DNA of 64,000 nt from Acanthochromis polyacanthus (lineage: Eukaryota; Chordata; Actinopteri; Pomacentridae), in the NCBI RefSeq assembly GCF_021347895.1, contig NC_067127.1:11814984-11878983 (forward strand), given 5' to 3'. Position numbers and translations under genes: made by a program. Shown in pieces: positions 25,483-37,745 of the stretch (the first letter of the stretch is position 1; the number at the start of each line of letters is the position of its first letter). The notes beneath the pieces were generated by a model. It was given only the letters and a program-made list of their open reading frames with translations, was not told the DNA's origin and searched no databases.

Positions 25483-28400
25483 TCAAGTGTCCTTTGGCTT
25501 TTTAAATCGCAGTACCACTACATGTCTCTGAAGGCCTTCCTCCCCATCCCACAGGTGATCCAAAGAGAAAACACCCCTCTCCTCCACGAACGTCTCAAAC
25601 AGATGTAGTCCACCACCTACACCAAAGTAGTGAGATTTGGTGGCTAGGTAGACCAGTCCATGTGGGGCCAGCAGCTTTTGGAGGGTTTCATGTAGCACAG
25701 GGTAGTACACAGTATTGTAGATAGTCTCTGAAGTGAATATAATGTCGAATTTGGTTGGTGGGTCCATCTTTAGAACCAAATCAAGAAATGTACTCCAGTC
25801 ACCAGAGAAGAAATGACACTTGGTGAGTAATGGGTGTTGGGAAAGGTCTACAGCTCTTTTCTTTGGAAGTGGGCTGCTCTCCTTTACGTACTCTTTTGTT
25901 TTCGCCTTGTTTTTACAGCCAGCTTCCTCCTCTACGTTTCCCTTTCCGCTCCCTTCTTTGTCATCTTCACTGTCTACTTCATCGTCTTCGTGGCAGTTCA
26001 GCATTACATTTGGCACTGTCAGCTGTTCAACGACAGTGCTGTTATAGTCTTGAAAGTGGACCTGCGTGGCTCCTCGCTTCAGAGCCAGTATTCCCAGCAG
26101 CCCAGCACCGCAGCCCAAATCCAAAACCGCCTTTCCCCCAAAGGTCTCTCCATCTTTCTCAATCAGCTCCAGGAGGTCATACGTGCACTCCCACACCTTC
26201 AGGCCTCCCTCGTACACGCCTGAAATGAGATCAGACCTTTGCTCTGCCGTGCGAGACAGAATTTTCTCTCCATCCTCTCTCTCCAAGGCCGTCTTCTCAA
26301 AAACGGTCTCGTTCAGAAAGTGCAGAGGAGGAAGTGTTCCAATGGTAACCGTTTCAAAGACAGCATCGTCAAGGAGGAACTGTGGGTCAGATGGTGGAAG
26401 GTGCTCTTTGGCCTCTTTTACTGGTTCTGTTGGTTTGGTGTTATCCTCTGTCTGCAAAACACAAAGCAGTACGCATGGTTAGAGAAGAAAAGCACTTTCT
26501 CAGCTATCTGTGTGTGATATGTGGGAAAAAGTGTGTTTAAGGTTGACAATATCATGGCTTGAGACAAATTTGGTAGGAGATAAAATCAATGCATGAGCGT
26601 TTGGAGGTTGACGCAATGACTCGGAGCATTTTTCGAATGAAATGATATTGAAACCTTGGAGTCTTCACAGGAATTTGGGAAGAATTAAGGATTTTATTTT
26701 AGTAAGCTGTTCCATAAGCTTTATGTGAACTTTCCACACTGTGGGATCAATAAAGTTTATCTTATCTTGTCTTATGTGCTGATGAGAAACAAAATGGAAA
26801 CTGTTCATGCTCATGCACAACTACATCTTCGTAGCTTACTTCCTCACTTTAGTTTACTTTTATTTTTAAATTGCACTTACTGATAGAACCAGCAATGACA
26901 TTGAAATATGTTTTTCGACTCCAATAATGTATTGAAATGGCTTTGAACTTCAGGGAACATGACAAAGTAAAGTGCTAATGCAATTAATGCTGCGAGATCT
27001 GGGCTCATTTTAGAAGGGAAAACAAAATCAACACATGAAATTTTGATTATTAATTGTTTTACAGTGTTGCAACAATCAATGTTATATTGATTGACTTTAC
27101 ATCTATTCACTAGCAGGATGGAGAGGAATTTTTGGCATCAACCACAGAGAAATTGTAGCCTTCCCCAAAGGAAAAACACCAACACGAAATTTTTGTTGAT
27201 TATGGCTTCATTTACTCAAGCATAAGAGATGTTCAGAAATAACAGGAAATTAACAGAGTTCTGTCAAATAATGTAACAAATACTGTTTGTATTCACTGTA
27301 TGTCGACACCTCTTAAATCCATTCTGAGCCGGCGTCTCTTAAGCTGTCCATTTGTTAACTTATTGAATGCTGGTTGATTAAGTTCACCACGAAACTATTA
27401 CAAATCAGTCACGTGAATCACTGTGTGCCTAAACTGCTGTTTGCAAAAGTCATGGAGGGTCAAATGTTTTAGGTAGTCACACCCACAAGCGCGCAACAGC
27501 TTAAGATAAAAAAAAATAATGCCTGGAGAGTTTGTTGCATGTCTAAGAATCTGGGCGTCAGACTTCATAAATAACACCTCGTACAGTCTTCTATCGGTTT
27601 CAACTTGTACGACTTCCATCACAACTTTTAATGACATGCCTCAGACCTGTGATGAAAAGATAATCAACACACACTTTCTAGTGGATGCACACCTAACGGA
27701 AGAATTTTTATTGTTGACAAACCATGATGAAATCACACAGTACACAGCGTTCAATTAAATAATAATCTGTGCCTCTATCAGTGACGAGGTCTGACCCTGC
27801 CCTTTTCCTTTGTGCTACATTTAAGAGGTGAATTAATGATTTTTTGCCCCCTGGATCTATTGTTACAGCAGACAGGTCGTACTTTATAAGTGATTAAATG
27901 TTAAAATCAATATTGTTCCATTCATTTATTTATCTTAAAGTTCAATCTGAACAATGAAATGTTCACAAGGTAGAACCTATTCCCTCTGGTGGCGCTGCTC
28001 TGCAGGTGACACAGACACACTGTGATTCTGTACATTTGTGGTTTTGTTCTTTTTCCCTGTGTTTGTGGTTGTTGGATTTAAATGAAATAGTGTATGCTAG
28101 CCTTAAATATCTAAGAAGGTAAACACTGTATTAAATCTTGTAAACTGAAAAACTACAGAACTCTCTTAAACATTCTTTATTTAGGAGTTATGGCTCTTCT
28201 TTATGGGTGTTATAACTCTATACATCAACCAGCACAGAAATTATATCTTGTCATGAAACAGTTAATTGGATTTTTAGTTTACTGTAATTTCAGCTTGTAT
28301 ATATTTTTTAATTTAATCTGGATCATAAACCATGGAACATAGATTTACTCAAAATTAAACAAACATACAAACACATAAAGAAAGAAATAAATTGGGTTAT

Positions 28401-29165
28401 GAAATAAACAAATTAATAAACAGGGCAATAAATATCTAAATAAATGTAGCAATCAAATAAATAGGTTTCTAGTTTTAAAAAAGGCATTTTTCAAATAAGT
28501 TATTGTTTATTTCAGATGACTTTTATTTTCAAATGCAACATTTTTTTTAGAGATCTTTTATTTTCTAATGCCATATGATTGTATTTTAGGATATACTTCA
28601 CATGAATAGATTTTCTAAGTTTATGTTTTATTTAATATTGAATAAAATGGAATTCCTCAATAAGTTGGACCAATATTTGTTGTTGTAAACGTATTTAAGT
28701 TGAAATAAATAAGAAAATACCACAAAGGGAAGTAGGAAGGGGCCTCCAGATAGTATTTTTAGTTAACTATCATTTCCAAGGTTAAGAACAAAATGTCATA
28801 AGCCACTTTTCATGTACTTTTTTTGTGTTAATTTTACTTTTTTGATGCTATCTTGACTTTGTCCTTGGATCGTTTACATATTAATAAGTAGGACCGAAAT
28901 TCTGCTCTTCCTGCATTGATACCCGTATTTAAAAAAGATCAGTCACTACATAACAGGCGCCAGTTAGGAAACTACAATCTGACATTACCAGTTGCCAGAC
29001 AGCTTTGAATACTGAGTAGCTAAACCTGCAGCACATTATTAATGAGCTAACGTTACTCACAGACTTAGCAGCTTCGTCTTTCTTTCCATTTTGCAATTTA
29101 TTTCCGTCCACGTCTTCGGGGTTTGTTGTTTGTGCAGGAAGGTCGAAGTTAAAACAAAACGACAT
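25483..29165 (-). CDS. mettl18: mettl18, protein-histidine N-methyltransferase (2 coding exons, 357 aa)
   Basis: Known: METTL18 is a seven-beta-strand S-adenosylmethionine enzyme that methylates a histidine of ribosomal protein RPL3 (uL3, His245 in human). Seen: coding exons at 29165-29061 (35 codons) and 26451-25483 on the minus strand, joined in phase 0 by a GTGAGT donor and a TTTTGCAG acceptor. The start MSFCFNFD matches the human start MTFQFNF. Hallmarks are GVYEGGLKVWECTYDLL (113-129), SAM motif I VLDLGCGAGLLGI (144-156), HFQDYN (167-172), SETIYN (276-281) and SHYFGVGGGLHLF (308-320). An acidic and lysine-rich insert (about 189-234) separates motif I from the rest of the catalytic core. 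Intron 1 (26452-29060) holds no recognised gene; a repeat tail lies near 26740. The gene is head to head with zdhhc16. Confidence 0.95.
26735..26776. repeat. LINE/SINE-like 3' tail fragment
   Basis: The string GTGGGATCAATAAAGTTTAT followed by imperfect CTTAT repeats looks like the 3' terminus of a fish retroposon. It lies in mettl18 intron 1. Only the tail is recognisable. Confidence 0.45.
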
Positions 29166-29700
29166 TATGACTGACAACACCAACCACGGATAGATTGAGG
29201 TTGGAAACTTACTAACACAACGTTTCAACACAAGTCCCACATGGCAAACTCGTGTGCAAGCGTAGCTTAGCAAAGCAGCTGCATGTAAGAACTACAAACC
29301 CCACACTTCTGTAAAACCAGTTCGTCACCGAGCCTGAGGTTTTTATGTTTTTACTGCCCATGTAACCGAATAGTTACAAGTTTGAGTGAAAAAAAGTAAC
29401 ATGTAAAATAAAATACTTTGACACACGAAGATACATTCGTGGAGGGAAAAAAATGTGGATAATTTCCTGACTCTGACTACCATGATGCTTTTCGGCGGTG
29501 TTCTGGCGCAGGCGCACTAACTGTAGGTCAGGATTCAGTTAACTGTCAGTCACAGGTCTCGATCCTGCTCTCCTTGGGAAATCTATGGCTATAATCCCGT
29601 GTTTTCTTGTCTTTTTGAAAATGTCGACAGGAGGGAAGGTCTCGGCGACTTTTTTGTCGTTATAGAACAGTGAGTATTCTCTTGCAAATCCGAAATGCTT
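29166..29700. promoter_or_regulatory. Bidirectional promoter between mettl18 and zdhhc16
   Basis: The mettl18 start codon (minus, 29165) and the presumed zdhhc16 5' leader (plus, about 29560-29670) diverge from this short segment. A CG-rich NRF1-like string (GGCGCAGGCGCAC) lies at 29505-29517. A possible first-exon donor for zdhhc16 is GTGAGT at 29670. No TATA box is apparent. Sharing of the promoter is inferred from geometry alone. Confidence 0.55.
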
Positions 29701-30482
29701 TTTAAAATGTCAGAGCCGCAGTACACAGCGACGGATTTTTGAATTGGGAAACAGTGAGTGACATCCAGACAAAAGGGATTTGGGAGCGCTGTGTTTTAGT
29801 GAGGCTGCTCACCGAAATGTGTATAATGGATAAATATACTGTCAGGTCTTTCTTGAGGAGACAGCTACACTTAAGTGCCTTGCGGTGGTCTTTATAAATC
29901 TTGTCTTTGGCTGATGGAGTGAACCTGAACGCTGCTGCAGACAAAACTCAACTCGACTCCAGACCACTGCCCCCTCACACCTCTAAAGCTGCACAAACCA
30001 CCACCCAGACTCCACCCTGTCCGGAATGCTGCACAGCAAGATCAAGATCGTTAAGTCTGTCTAGTCTGTGGGCACATCTTATGGTCTGATGTACGTTTGA
30101 TATCCTCTATATTTCTGGAAATGCACCCGCGGATACTTCACTGGCCCTCCCATTTACGACTTTAAACTGTAGCTGTACCTGATGAAGTTTAGGTGTCAAA
30201 CCAACTTTAAAAAATCAAACTTGACTGGTTCCCACGTTCAACATTTGGTAAGTTTAATTGTATACATTTATCAGTCTCACACTGGATTGGTAAGATAAAT
30301 TACTTTCTATGTACTCTCTGTTATAGATAGATGTCTTATATATGCACTTAGTGGAACATTTTTGCAGAACAGGGCTACATTTTTTGACTCACGTGTATGT
30401 CAGGTTGAGATTAAGCTGTCAAAGTCCATTGTTAATTGTTTCTTTACTTTCCTTGCAGGTGTGTGCATGCGGCAGGTACAAG

Positions 30483-33400
30483 ATGCGGTGGTGTCCCAGC
30501 CCTGTGCTCCACCTGCTGCGCTGTGCACGGCTACAGTTGTACACCAGGCGGGGAAGAAACAGACTGCCTCTGTGGATTAGGGAAAAATGGGCTTACGTGA
30601 GGCTGCTGGTGCAGTCACTTTACTTTAACTCCCTCACAGACTCAGATGTGGTTTTTGACTCAATCTTTGAGCCCGTTTTTTGGACTGTGGATTATGTCAC
30701 CCGCTGGTTTGGCTTGGTGAGTGTGTGTTATGAGAAAGTAAAACATTTTGTTTTTTTCTTCCGAAGACACCTCTTAGTGCTGAATAAGGTATATGAACCT
30801 TTTGGAATTACCTGTTTTTGTTCATTGATTGGTTATAATTGGCCAAAGTGTGATCTGGTCTTCTTTAAGTATAAACAGAATGTGCTTAAGTCAATACTGA
30901 ACAACTTTAATCTTCATGTTCAATAAACACTTTCTGTTCTCGTGAGGAAAACACAAGTGAGTCCTTGGTTTTAATAACTAGCAAGACTTGCTTTCACATG
31001 ACTAACCTCAAATAAGCATTTATAGCTGTAAATGAACAATGGCTTTAATTGCACGCTACACAGGAGGAATTCAACCGTCGTCAGTCCCCGATACATTTTT
31101 CTGGGGGCGTTAGTGGTGTCTGTGCCATTTGGAAAACTTCAGACATGCAGCATTGATTGTTATTAAGGAGCAGCAGGTTCTTCTGTAGTGTTGTATGTGG
31201 TAGACTCATAAATCTAGATGTTAACCAGCTAAATGCACCCTTTAAGCCTTAAGATGTTACTCTGAAGGCTGTCTGAGGTAGCTGATTGACCACTTCAAGG
31301 GAGATTAGCCACAGTAAATGAAAATCGCTTCCCTTAACCCCCCAACAACTCTGGTGCAGATTCTTTCTTCCCCCCGCAACAAACGTATTTTATATAAAAC
31401 TCAGTATTTCAATCATAATGAGCCCTCATCAGGCAGATGAAGAAACATTCCATTCCTTCAGTCCGTTAAAGTCTTTGGGAGCGTTTATCCAGTGTGTAGA
31501 CGCTCCTGACCTGAATATCGTCAGAGATGTGCACACATAATCTCTTTCATATGAGTCTAGGAGTTACTTTTTATACATTTTCCAACACACAGTGTGAATG
31601 CACTGACAATATGGGCCAGAACAATATGATGTGTTTATAGGTGTAACTTAGGTAAGGATCTGATCATATCTCAAAGCAAATACATCCACAAATCCGGAAA
31701 ACTCTGTTGGGTTGATTTAGTTTTTCTAACCACTGTGTGATTTTTCCCACTTTTGTCTGTAAGGTGTTTGTTTTTTTGGTGGTGATCCTGGTCAGCTCCT
31801 GTGTGGTGATCGCCTATGTGGTCCTGCTGCCTCTGGTCCTCAACACTTACTCCCCTGCATGGATTGTTTGGCATCTTTGTTATGGAAACTGGATCATCAT
31901 CATGATTGGTTTCCATTACTACAAAGCTACCAAGACTTCCCCCGGGTTTCCCCCTACAGTAAGACATTAAGTCCTCTTTACTACTGATTAACAAATCGTT
32001 TGACTTTTCTGGTAACCTGAACTCATTAGTAATGCAACAATGCCTTCTTTCCTTCAGGAAAAAAATGACAGTCCATTTGTATCAGTCTGCAAAAAGTGCA
32101 TCATGCCTAAACCAGCGAGAACACACCACTGTGGTATCTGTAACAGGTGAATCAATCTCATGTTTCTTCTTCTTTGTCAATGAGTGTCTGGTGTTTTGCT
32201 AATTTAGCCAATTTATGTGTTTCAACCATGGCTATGGTGGTTGACAAAAGGTCCTGAAGGCAGTTTTAAATTTCCCTCTTCTGCATGTCTTGCAAAAAGC
32301 CTTCATAAATCTAGTGATTCTTAAAGACCATATGTGCAACACTATTATTTTACAATCTGAAATGTGAACATCAAATTGTACAACCCCCCCCCCCCCAGCT
32401 TCTTAAAATGTCAATCAGGACAATCAGACTAATATTTTCTTTTTTCCTTGCAGGTGTATTCTGAAAATGGACCACCATTGTCGTATCCTTTGTGCTAAAT
32501 TTCTTCCAACTGTGTCAGAAAATGCACATAGTGACTCTGCAGGGACATTGAGATGTTCTTCCTTAATGTCAGCACCTCAGCCTGGTTGAACAACTGCGTG
32601 GGCCATTCTAACCACCGTTACTTCTTCTCCTTCTGTCTCTTCATGACCCTGGGCTGTGTCTACTGTAGTATCAGTGGAAGAAACCTGTTCCTAGATGCGT
32701 ACAATGCTCTTGAGGTGAGATAAGTAGATAGCTGACGCCTGTGGATCTGCTTGGTGTTTTTTTCCTTCATGTCTGGTGTCTTTCTGTGTGGGGCTTCACT
32801 GACGCTGCCTTGTTTCTGTCTTTAATGCTCGGTTTTGTGTACGCGGGCTGCTCAATTAGCGCTTTAAGCATTTGGATATGGAAAAGCCGGGCATACCAGT
32901 AACGGGGATGGGAATTCTTATAGGGCTTCTCCCCCCTGGCCAGGTATAGTGTCAAAACACAATAAAATATGATTAAGCGTATGTGTTTTTTTGTCGGTTA
33001 GTTGTGTAATATGCTGTTTTTATCTTCGTCAAGACCAACTATCAAACGTCTGCACCTGTGTACACCTTTAAGGAGAAGATGATTAATAAGAGCATCATCT
33101 ACATGTGGGTGCTCACCAGGTAAAACAGCTTTTTTATGTAATCCGTTGCCGTATTGAGTAAGACTAATACTGACTAGTTCAAAGCATGTTTTGTGTGGAA
33201 CATGTTGAAATTGGAAAAGTGTTTAAATAAAGTTACAGAATTGAAATTGGAGAGCTGCATGAAATCAAATTGCTGCTTCAGGAATATCTTGGAAAACAAA
33301 AAACGGAAAGCAATTTTGGTTACACTTTGTCAAGCAGCAGCTGTTCCACATTTGGAAGTTGACACCTATTTTAACTCTTCATATTAGCACCAAAGTATAA

Positions 33401-34334
33401 AGTACATTTATTTCCGTCATGTCGACTTGAAACATGATTTTTATCAACAGCTCTTATCAAACTGTGACAGGATTGTTGTCATTTATTGTCTTGGCAGTGC
33501 GTGTAACGAAATGTGCTTTGTGTTTTCTCAGCACGGTGGGAGTGGCCCTAGGCGCTTTAACCATTTGGCATGCAGTTCTCATATCCAGAGGGGAAACCAG
33601 CATTGAAAGACATATCAACAGCAAAGAGAAAAAAAGAATGGCCAAACGGGGAAAGGTAATTATCCCGATAAGTAAAAGGTTAAAACAATGCCTGATGTGA
33701 AAAAGATAGGGAGACTCTTTTACAATGAACCACAAAATAATCACTTAATTCACTTTAATTTTTATACTTCCATGCCTTGAAATGTGTATATACTGTATAT
33801 TGAGTTTTTAATGTCTACCCTAATTTTCACCCTATTGATATTAAAATTAGAATAGTTTTATATACTAATCTTTACTGTTAATGTCACTAACCTGCCTTTT
33901 GTGCTATTTTTTGTTACTTTATATTGTATGTAAGCTGCTAAACACTTAAACTTCCCTCAGGATGAATAAATAATCTATCTAAAATCTCAACAAAAGGAAT
34001 GCTTATTTTGAATAAAATGACAGTGACTTGGATTAGTGTTTAATTTTTCCTCTTCTTTTTCTTTTACAGGTGTACAGAAACCCTTTTAACTATGGCAGGC
34101 TGAATAACTGGAAAATCTTCTTTGGTGTGGAGAAGAGAAGGTATGTTTCATTGATGTTTGCACAGATTTTCATTCAAGGTATTCATGTCACCAATGCTGC
34201 CTGTAATTTGTGCCTCATCTTTTGTCTGTAGTCACTGGGTGACTCGTGTTCTCCTCCCTTCTGGACACGCCCCATATGGCGACGGTCTGACGTGGGACGT
34301 CTTCCCAGTTAAAAAGGACCTGATACCTGTATGA
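30483..34334 (+). CDS. zdhhc16: zdhhc16, DHHC palmitoyltransferase (10 coding exons, 382 aa)
   Basis: Known: ZDHHC16 (APH2) is a multi-pass endomembrane enzyme that S-acylates cysteines of substrate proteins. Seen: coding exons 30483-30716, 31764-31958, 32058-32146, 32454-32482, 32581-32714, 32860-32943, 33034-33119, 33532-33655, 34070-34140 and 34232-34334, all in phase, 1149 nt. The cysteine-rich domain runs from C154 to about residue 195, with catalytic DHHC at 179-182 followed by PWLNNCVGH. Hydrophobic segments lie at about 79-101, 112-130, 196-213 and 261-285. GALTIWHAVLISRGETSIER and the C-terminal HWVTRVLLPSGHAP are ZDHHC16 signatures. The coding start lies 24 nt into an exon with acceptor 30451-30458. 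An out-of-frame ATG at 30467 could act as a short upstream ORF. The fourth coding exon is only 29 nt, and the next intron (32483-32580) has U12-type signals. Confidence 0.96.
32483..32580 (+). other. zdhhc16: Probable U12-type intron of zdhhc16
   Basis: The 98-nt intron begins GTATCCTT, matching the minor-spliceosome 5' consensus (A/G)TATCCTT. It contains TTCCTTAAT at 32559-32567, one base from the U12 branch-site consensus TTCCTTAAC, 13-14 nt before the terminal CAG. No strong polypyrimidine tract precedes the acceptor. It interrupts codon 183 (Pro), directly after the catalytic DHHC. Confidence 0.8.
33765..33985. repeat. Degenerate retroposon-like fragment in zdhhc16 intron
   Basis: An AT-rich stretch ending in CTTCCCTCAGGATGAATAAATAATCTATCT. 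This is the tail type also seen near 38161 and, reversed, near 53800. No ORF remains; the boundaries are approximate. Confidence 0.4.
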
Positions 34335-34837
34335 CAGACTCTGCTTAGGCATGCTGATTGCCTAATTTGTCAGTCTTTACTTCATCAACCTGCTTTATCA
34401 GGTTGGCTTAAAGAACTCTTGCTTGGTGGCTCCATATGACTGGACATTTGGGGTCACGCCAACCTCCAGTACCTCAAACATTCACTGTGGCATCCCACAG
34501 TTGACATTTTTCAGCAAAGAAATGCATCATGAATGGTTTGTTCTCTAATGGGTTTACTTTTTCTTACAAGCTTTTTTTTTTTAACTTGACTCTGAGCATT
34601 GTGCTATCATGGATTTGTTATTTTTTATAAGCCACATATCATGAACTAACTGTCTTTGTTGATTTTTATTCAGGAAAAAATAACAAAAAATAAGAAGGCA
34701 CTAACTTCGGTCACACAATTGTTCATCTGTATCCCATTTGCACACTTCAGTCCAATATTATCATTTGACTTCAACATTCAATGGAATTTGCATTGCCATG
34801 ATAATGTTATTTATTTGTCTTTTGTACCTATTAAGTT

Positions 34838-34843
34838 AATAAA
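34838..34843 (+). terminator. zdhhc16: zdhhc16 candidate poly(A) signal
   Basis: AATAAA about 500 nt past the stop codon. The interval 34335-34860 is the presumed 3' UTR, and the short ORF inside it has no homology. Confidence 0.5.
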
Positions 34844-34869
34844 TCTTTATAACTTGCTTTATTTAAGTA

Positions 34870-36960
34870 ATTCTACACAGTTGATGTCCATTTTTAACTA
34901 TGTTGCTCAGTCACTGTTAAAGATATGAAACACATTTTTTCTACAAAAAAATCTAAAAAGCCTTTTACTTTTCAAATTTGAAAGTAGGCACCTATGTCTA
35001 CTTAACTGTCAGTCGCAGTATTCAGTTTGATTTTGCTCCAGGATCACTTCATAATAAATTGAGCAGACAAAATCCAGCGCCAGTGTTATGTCACAGTGTT
35101 ATGCTGACAGGACCCAGAGTCATGCTGCTAGAAGGGGATGATTAGTTGAGATACATGCCAGATTTGATCTGCAGATTCATATGAATACGATTACATCACA
35201 AATAGGCAGACACAGCAGCTGAGATGCCTAAAAGATTAAAGCGTATGAGAAATGCGGAAGCTTTACTTCTAAATAAAACAGGACACATTGTGTTGCTAGA
35301 GCATTATAGTGGGGAATATGCATTTAATGTTTTGTGATTAATGCATATAGAGAATGGCTGTCATTGTCACTAAAGGGGGAATGGAAAAGAAAGAGGTTGT
35401 CAATAAAGAGAGAAGAGATTAAGGGATGATAACAGATTCCGGCCTGACTCTAACCCTCTTAACCCTGTACACCCTCTGAAGCAGACTGTACAAGCACGCT
35501 TGTTTCTATTCAGCCTTCCAGCAGATGTCAGTGTTTAACATGTCAAGTTTTCTCAGAAGGTGTATGCTGGGAAGATCAGAATAATTTATTATAATAAATG
35601 AGAGATAAACCATTTTTAAAGAATGTCATATTAAATCAGGGTAATTAGAGGTGATCATTACTTGTAATCAACAAAAAGTAGCATCATTTCAATTATAATA
35701 TTAAAATACACGTTCATTTCATTGTATTATTTTCTCTCTTATCTGTACTTGGTATAGTTTTTGGATATATCTTTGTTTTATTGTTTCAGTTTCTGCTAAA
35801 TGTTCCTGTATGGGAAGCTATTTCCTAGAGTGACACAGCATGGGGAATTCTTGGCCTAATTTTGTCATGGCTGTATGTTAGGCTAAGAATAGTCTGTATA
35901 GTACAAGTACATCCTATTCTTAGATGGTAATAGTGTGCAAGTGTGTGTGTGAGCAAGTGAATGAGAAGCACATTGCCAAACGTTTTGGAATTTAAGGGTA
36001 ACAAAAAGTATGAGTGAAAGATCACTTAGCATTTATGATAAGCGAAATTTGTGTTTTCATAAAGGCAATGCTTTTTTCTCATGGTATCCATCAAAGAGCT
36101 GTAATGCTTGGCTTCATGAGGAATGATCACCACACACACTTCAGGATTTGTGACACTGTGAAAGACTGATGCTCGTCCAAAAGCAGAGTGTCACCTCCTA
36201 CCTCACCTCAGGTTATTTCTGTGGTTAGGTGTTTCTGTTTTTGCATTTATTACGTACACCTTAAATGAGTCAGCAGATAAGCTATATAGGTTTGTGGCAA
36301 GATTAATTCAGCCCAAATTAACATGTTCCCAGACAAAAGTGCAGCACAAATCAATAAAATTTAAACTTGATGACTGATTTTGTTTGCAAAAAAGCAATCA
36401 TCTTCAAATTTCATGCTCATAAATGACAGAATAATAAGCAAATTTTTAGGATGAAACACCAGCAACTATAGTCAGTTTCTAGATTTTTAAGAAGCAACAA
36501 CAGCTGGTTTCTCATTTCTTAAAAGTGTTCAGCAGCCACCAATTTACACATAATTTATTTAACTGAATGTGTGAATAGGTAAGTTATAGAAGTTCTGCTT
36601 TTTGCAGTTTTTCTTTTTTTTTTTTAGTAATAAACACCATCAATCAGTTTCTCAGTTTCGAATTTTTAAAAATTAAAAAAAAAAAACAGTGCATTTAATA
36701 GCAAATGCCAGGCTTTATTTAAATACTAAAATGGACTGTGGTTATGAGAAGCATTAATTTGCTGCGTTGGAAAAAACACTTCAGCTCTACATTTCAGATT
36801 AAAAGTCCCACTGAAAAATACATATCTTGCAACATAGACCAGAATATTAATTGCACCGTTTTACTTTTTCTGCAAAGATCATCACAAAGAATTCAAAGTT
36901 TTTTTTAAATGCTTGCTAAATGACCGATTCATTATCTCCAATCCGTAGTATTATTCTGAA
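34870..36960. other. Spacer between zdhhc16 and ubtd1, nothing recognised
   Basis: AT-rich DNA with only short ORFs and homopolymer tracts. No supported exon, RNA gene or complete transposon was found. Confidence 0.5.
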
Positions 36961-36988
36961 ATCCTGTTCTGACGCAATTCGTGTACCT

Positions 36989-37000
36989 TGCGCATGCGTG
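36989..37000. promoter_or_regulatory. ubtd1: NRF1-like site in the ubtd1 promoter
   Basis: TGCGCATGCGTG matches the NRF1 consensus YGCGCAYGCGCR at 11 of 12 positions. It lies at an abrupt shift from AT-rich to CpG-containing sequence, about 300 bp upstream of the inferred first-exon donor of ubtd1. Confidence 0.5.
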
Positions 37001-37004
37001 CTGA

Positions 37005-37314
37005 CTGGTAGAGCTTTAATACTAGATCAGTACAAACGGATTTCGCGGGTGGGCACTTTTCATTATGATTTGGGGGAAATATGGATATTGATTGCATCTG
37101 TTTTGGAGCATAGATTTCACGGAGGCTCTGCAGGATCTGACCGGTGACCAGTCCACCTGCCCTGCACCGACACTCTGATCCCAGCTGTCATCCTGCTGGA
37201 TCTGTCTCCTGCTGATCGACTCGTCAGGATCCGGTGATAAGTTCACTTGGAAGCAAGTTCGGATGTGGCAAGCAAACTGCAGACGGATGCATAATTTAGC
37301 AGACTGGATTTCTG
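37005..37314 (+). other. ubtd1: ubtd1 non-coding first exon (inferred)
   Basis: The GC-richer stretch ends at a good donor (TCTG followed by GTAAGA at 37315). The next acceptor (37736-37737) opens the exon holding the ubtd1 start codon. The transcription start is not determined, so the left boundary is approximate. Confidence 0.5.
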
Positions 37315-37745
37315 GTAAGAAGAAAAAAAATCATCACCGCTGTTGTTTTAAATAATGATGTAGAAAATAAAAATTGCCTACGTGAATCATAATCAAATCT
37401 GATCTGTTAATTATTAAACACGTGACACAAACTGTAAAATAGTGCATGAAGGCATTTCATATTTTTTGAACATGTGAATGGAGAGTCAGAGCATGAGCTT
37501 GAGGCGCGTGCCCCCGTCAGCTGGCAGTACACGTGACGTAAACAGAGCAGTTTGTCTGACCTCACTGGAACAAGGAGTGCTGAGCTGTCATTATTCCCTG
37601 ATGATGCGCTGCACATCATTTCACATCATCAGTAACTGTTTATTTATCACACGTGCACTACAAAACATCTATGTTGAAATAAACGTCAAACACGATGCCC
37701 ATGGATGTGTGATGTTCCTCTTGGGTCTCGTTTGCAGGGACAGTG

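Noticed and set aside
25483..26457. mettl18 as a single-exon gene starting at 26457
   Set aside because: That ATG overlaps the splice acceptor; the exon at 29165-29061 supplies the conserved N-terminus in phase.
25820..26517. Plus-strand ORFs up to 138 aa
   Set aside because: Antisense to the mettl18 catalytic exon, which has clear motifs on the minus strand.
30342..30926. 194-aa ORF starting upstream of zdhhc16 exon 2
   Set aside because: It runs through the acceptor at 30458 and the donor at 30717; only 30483-30716 matches the family.
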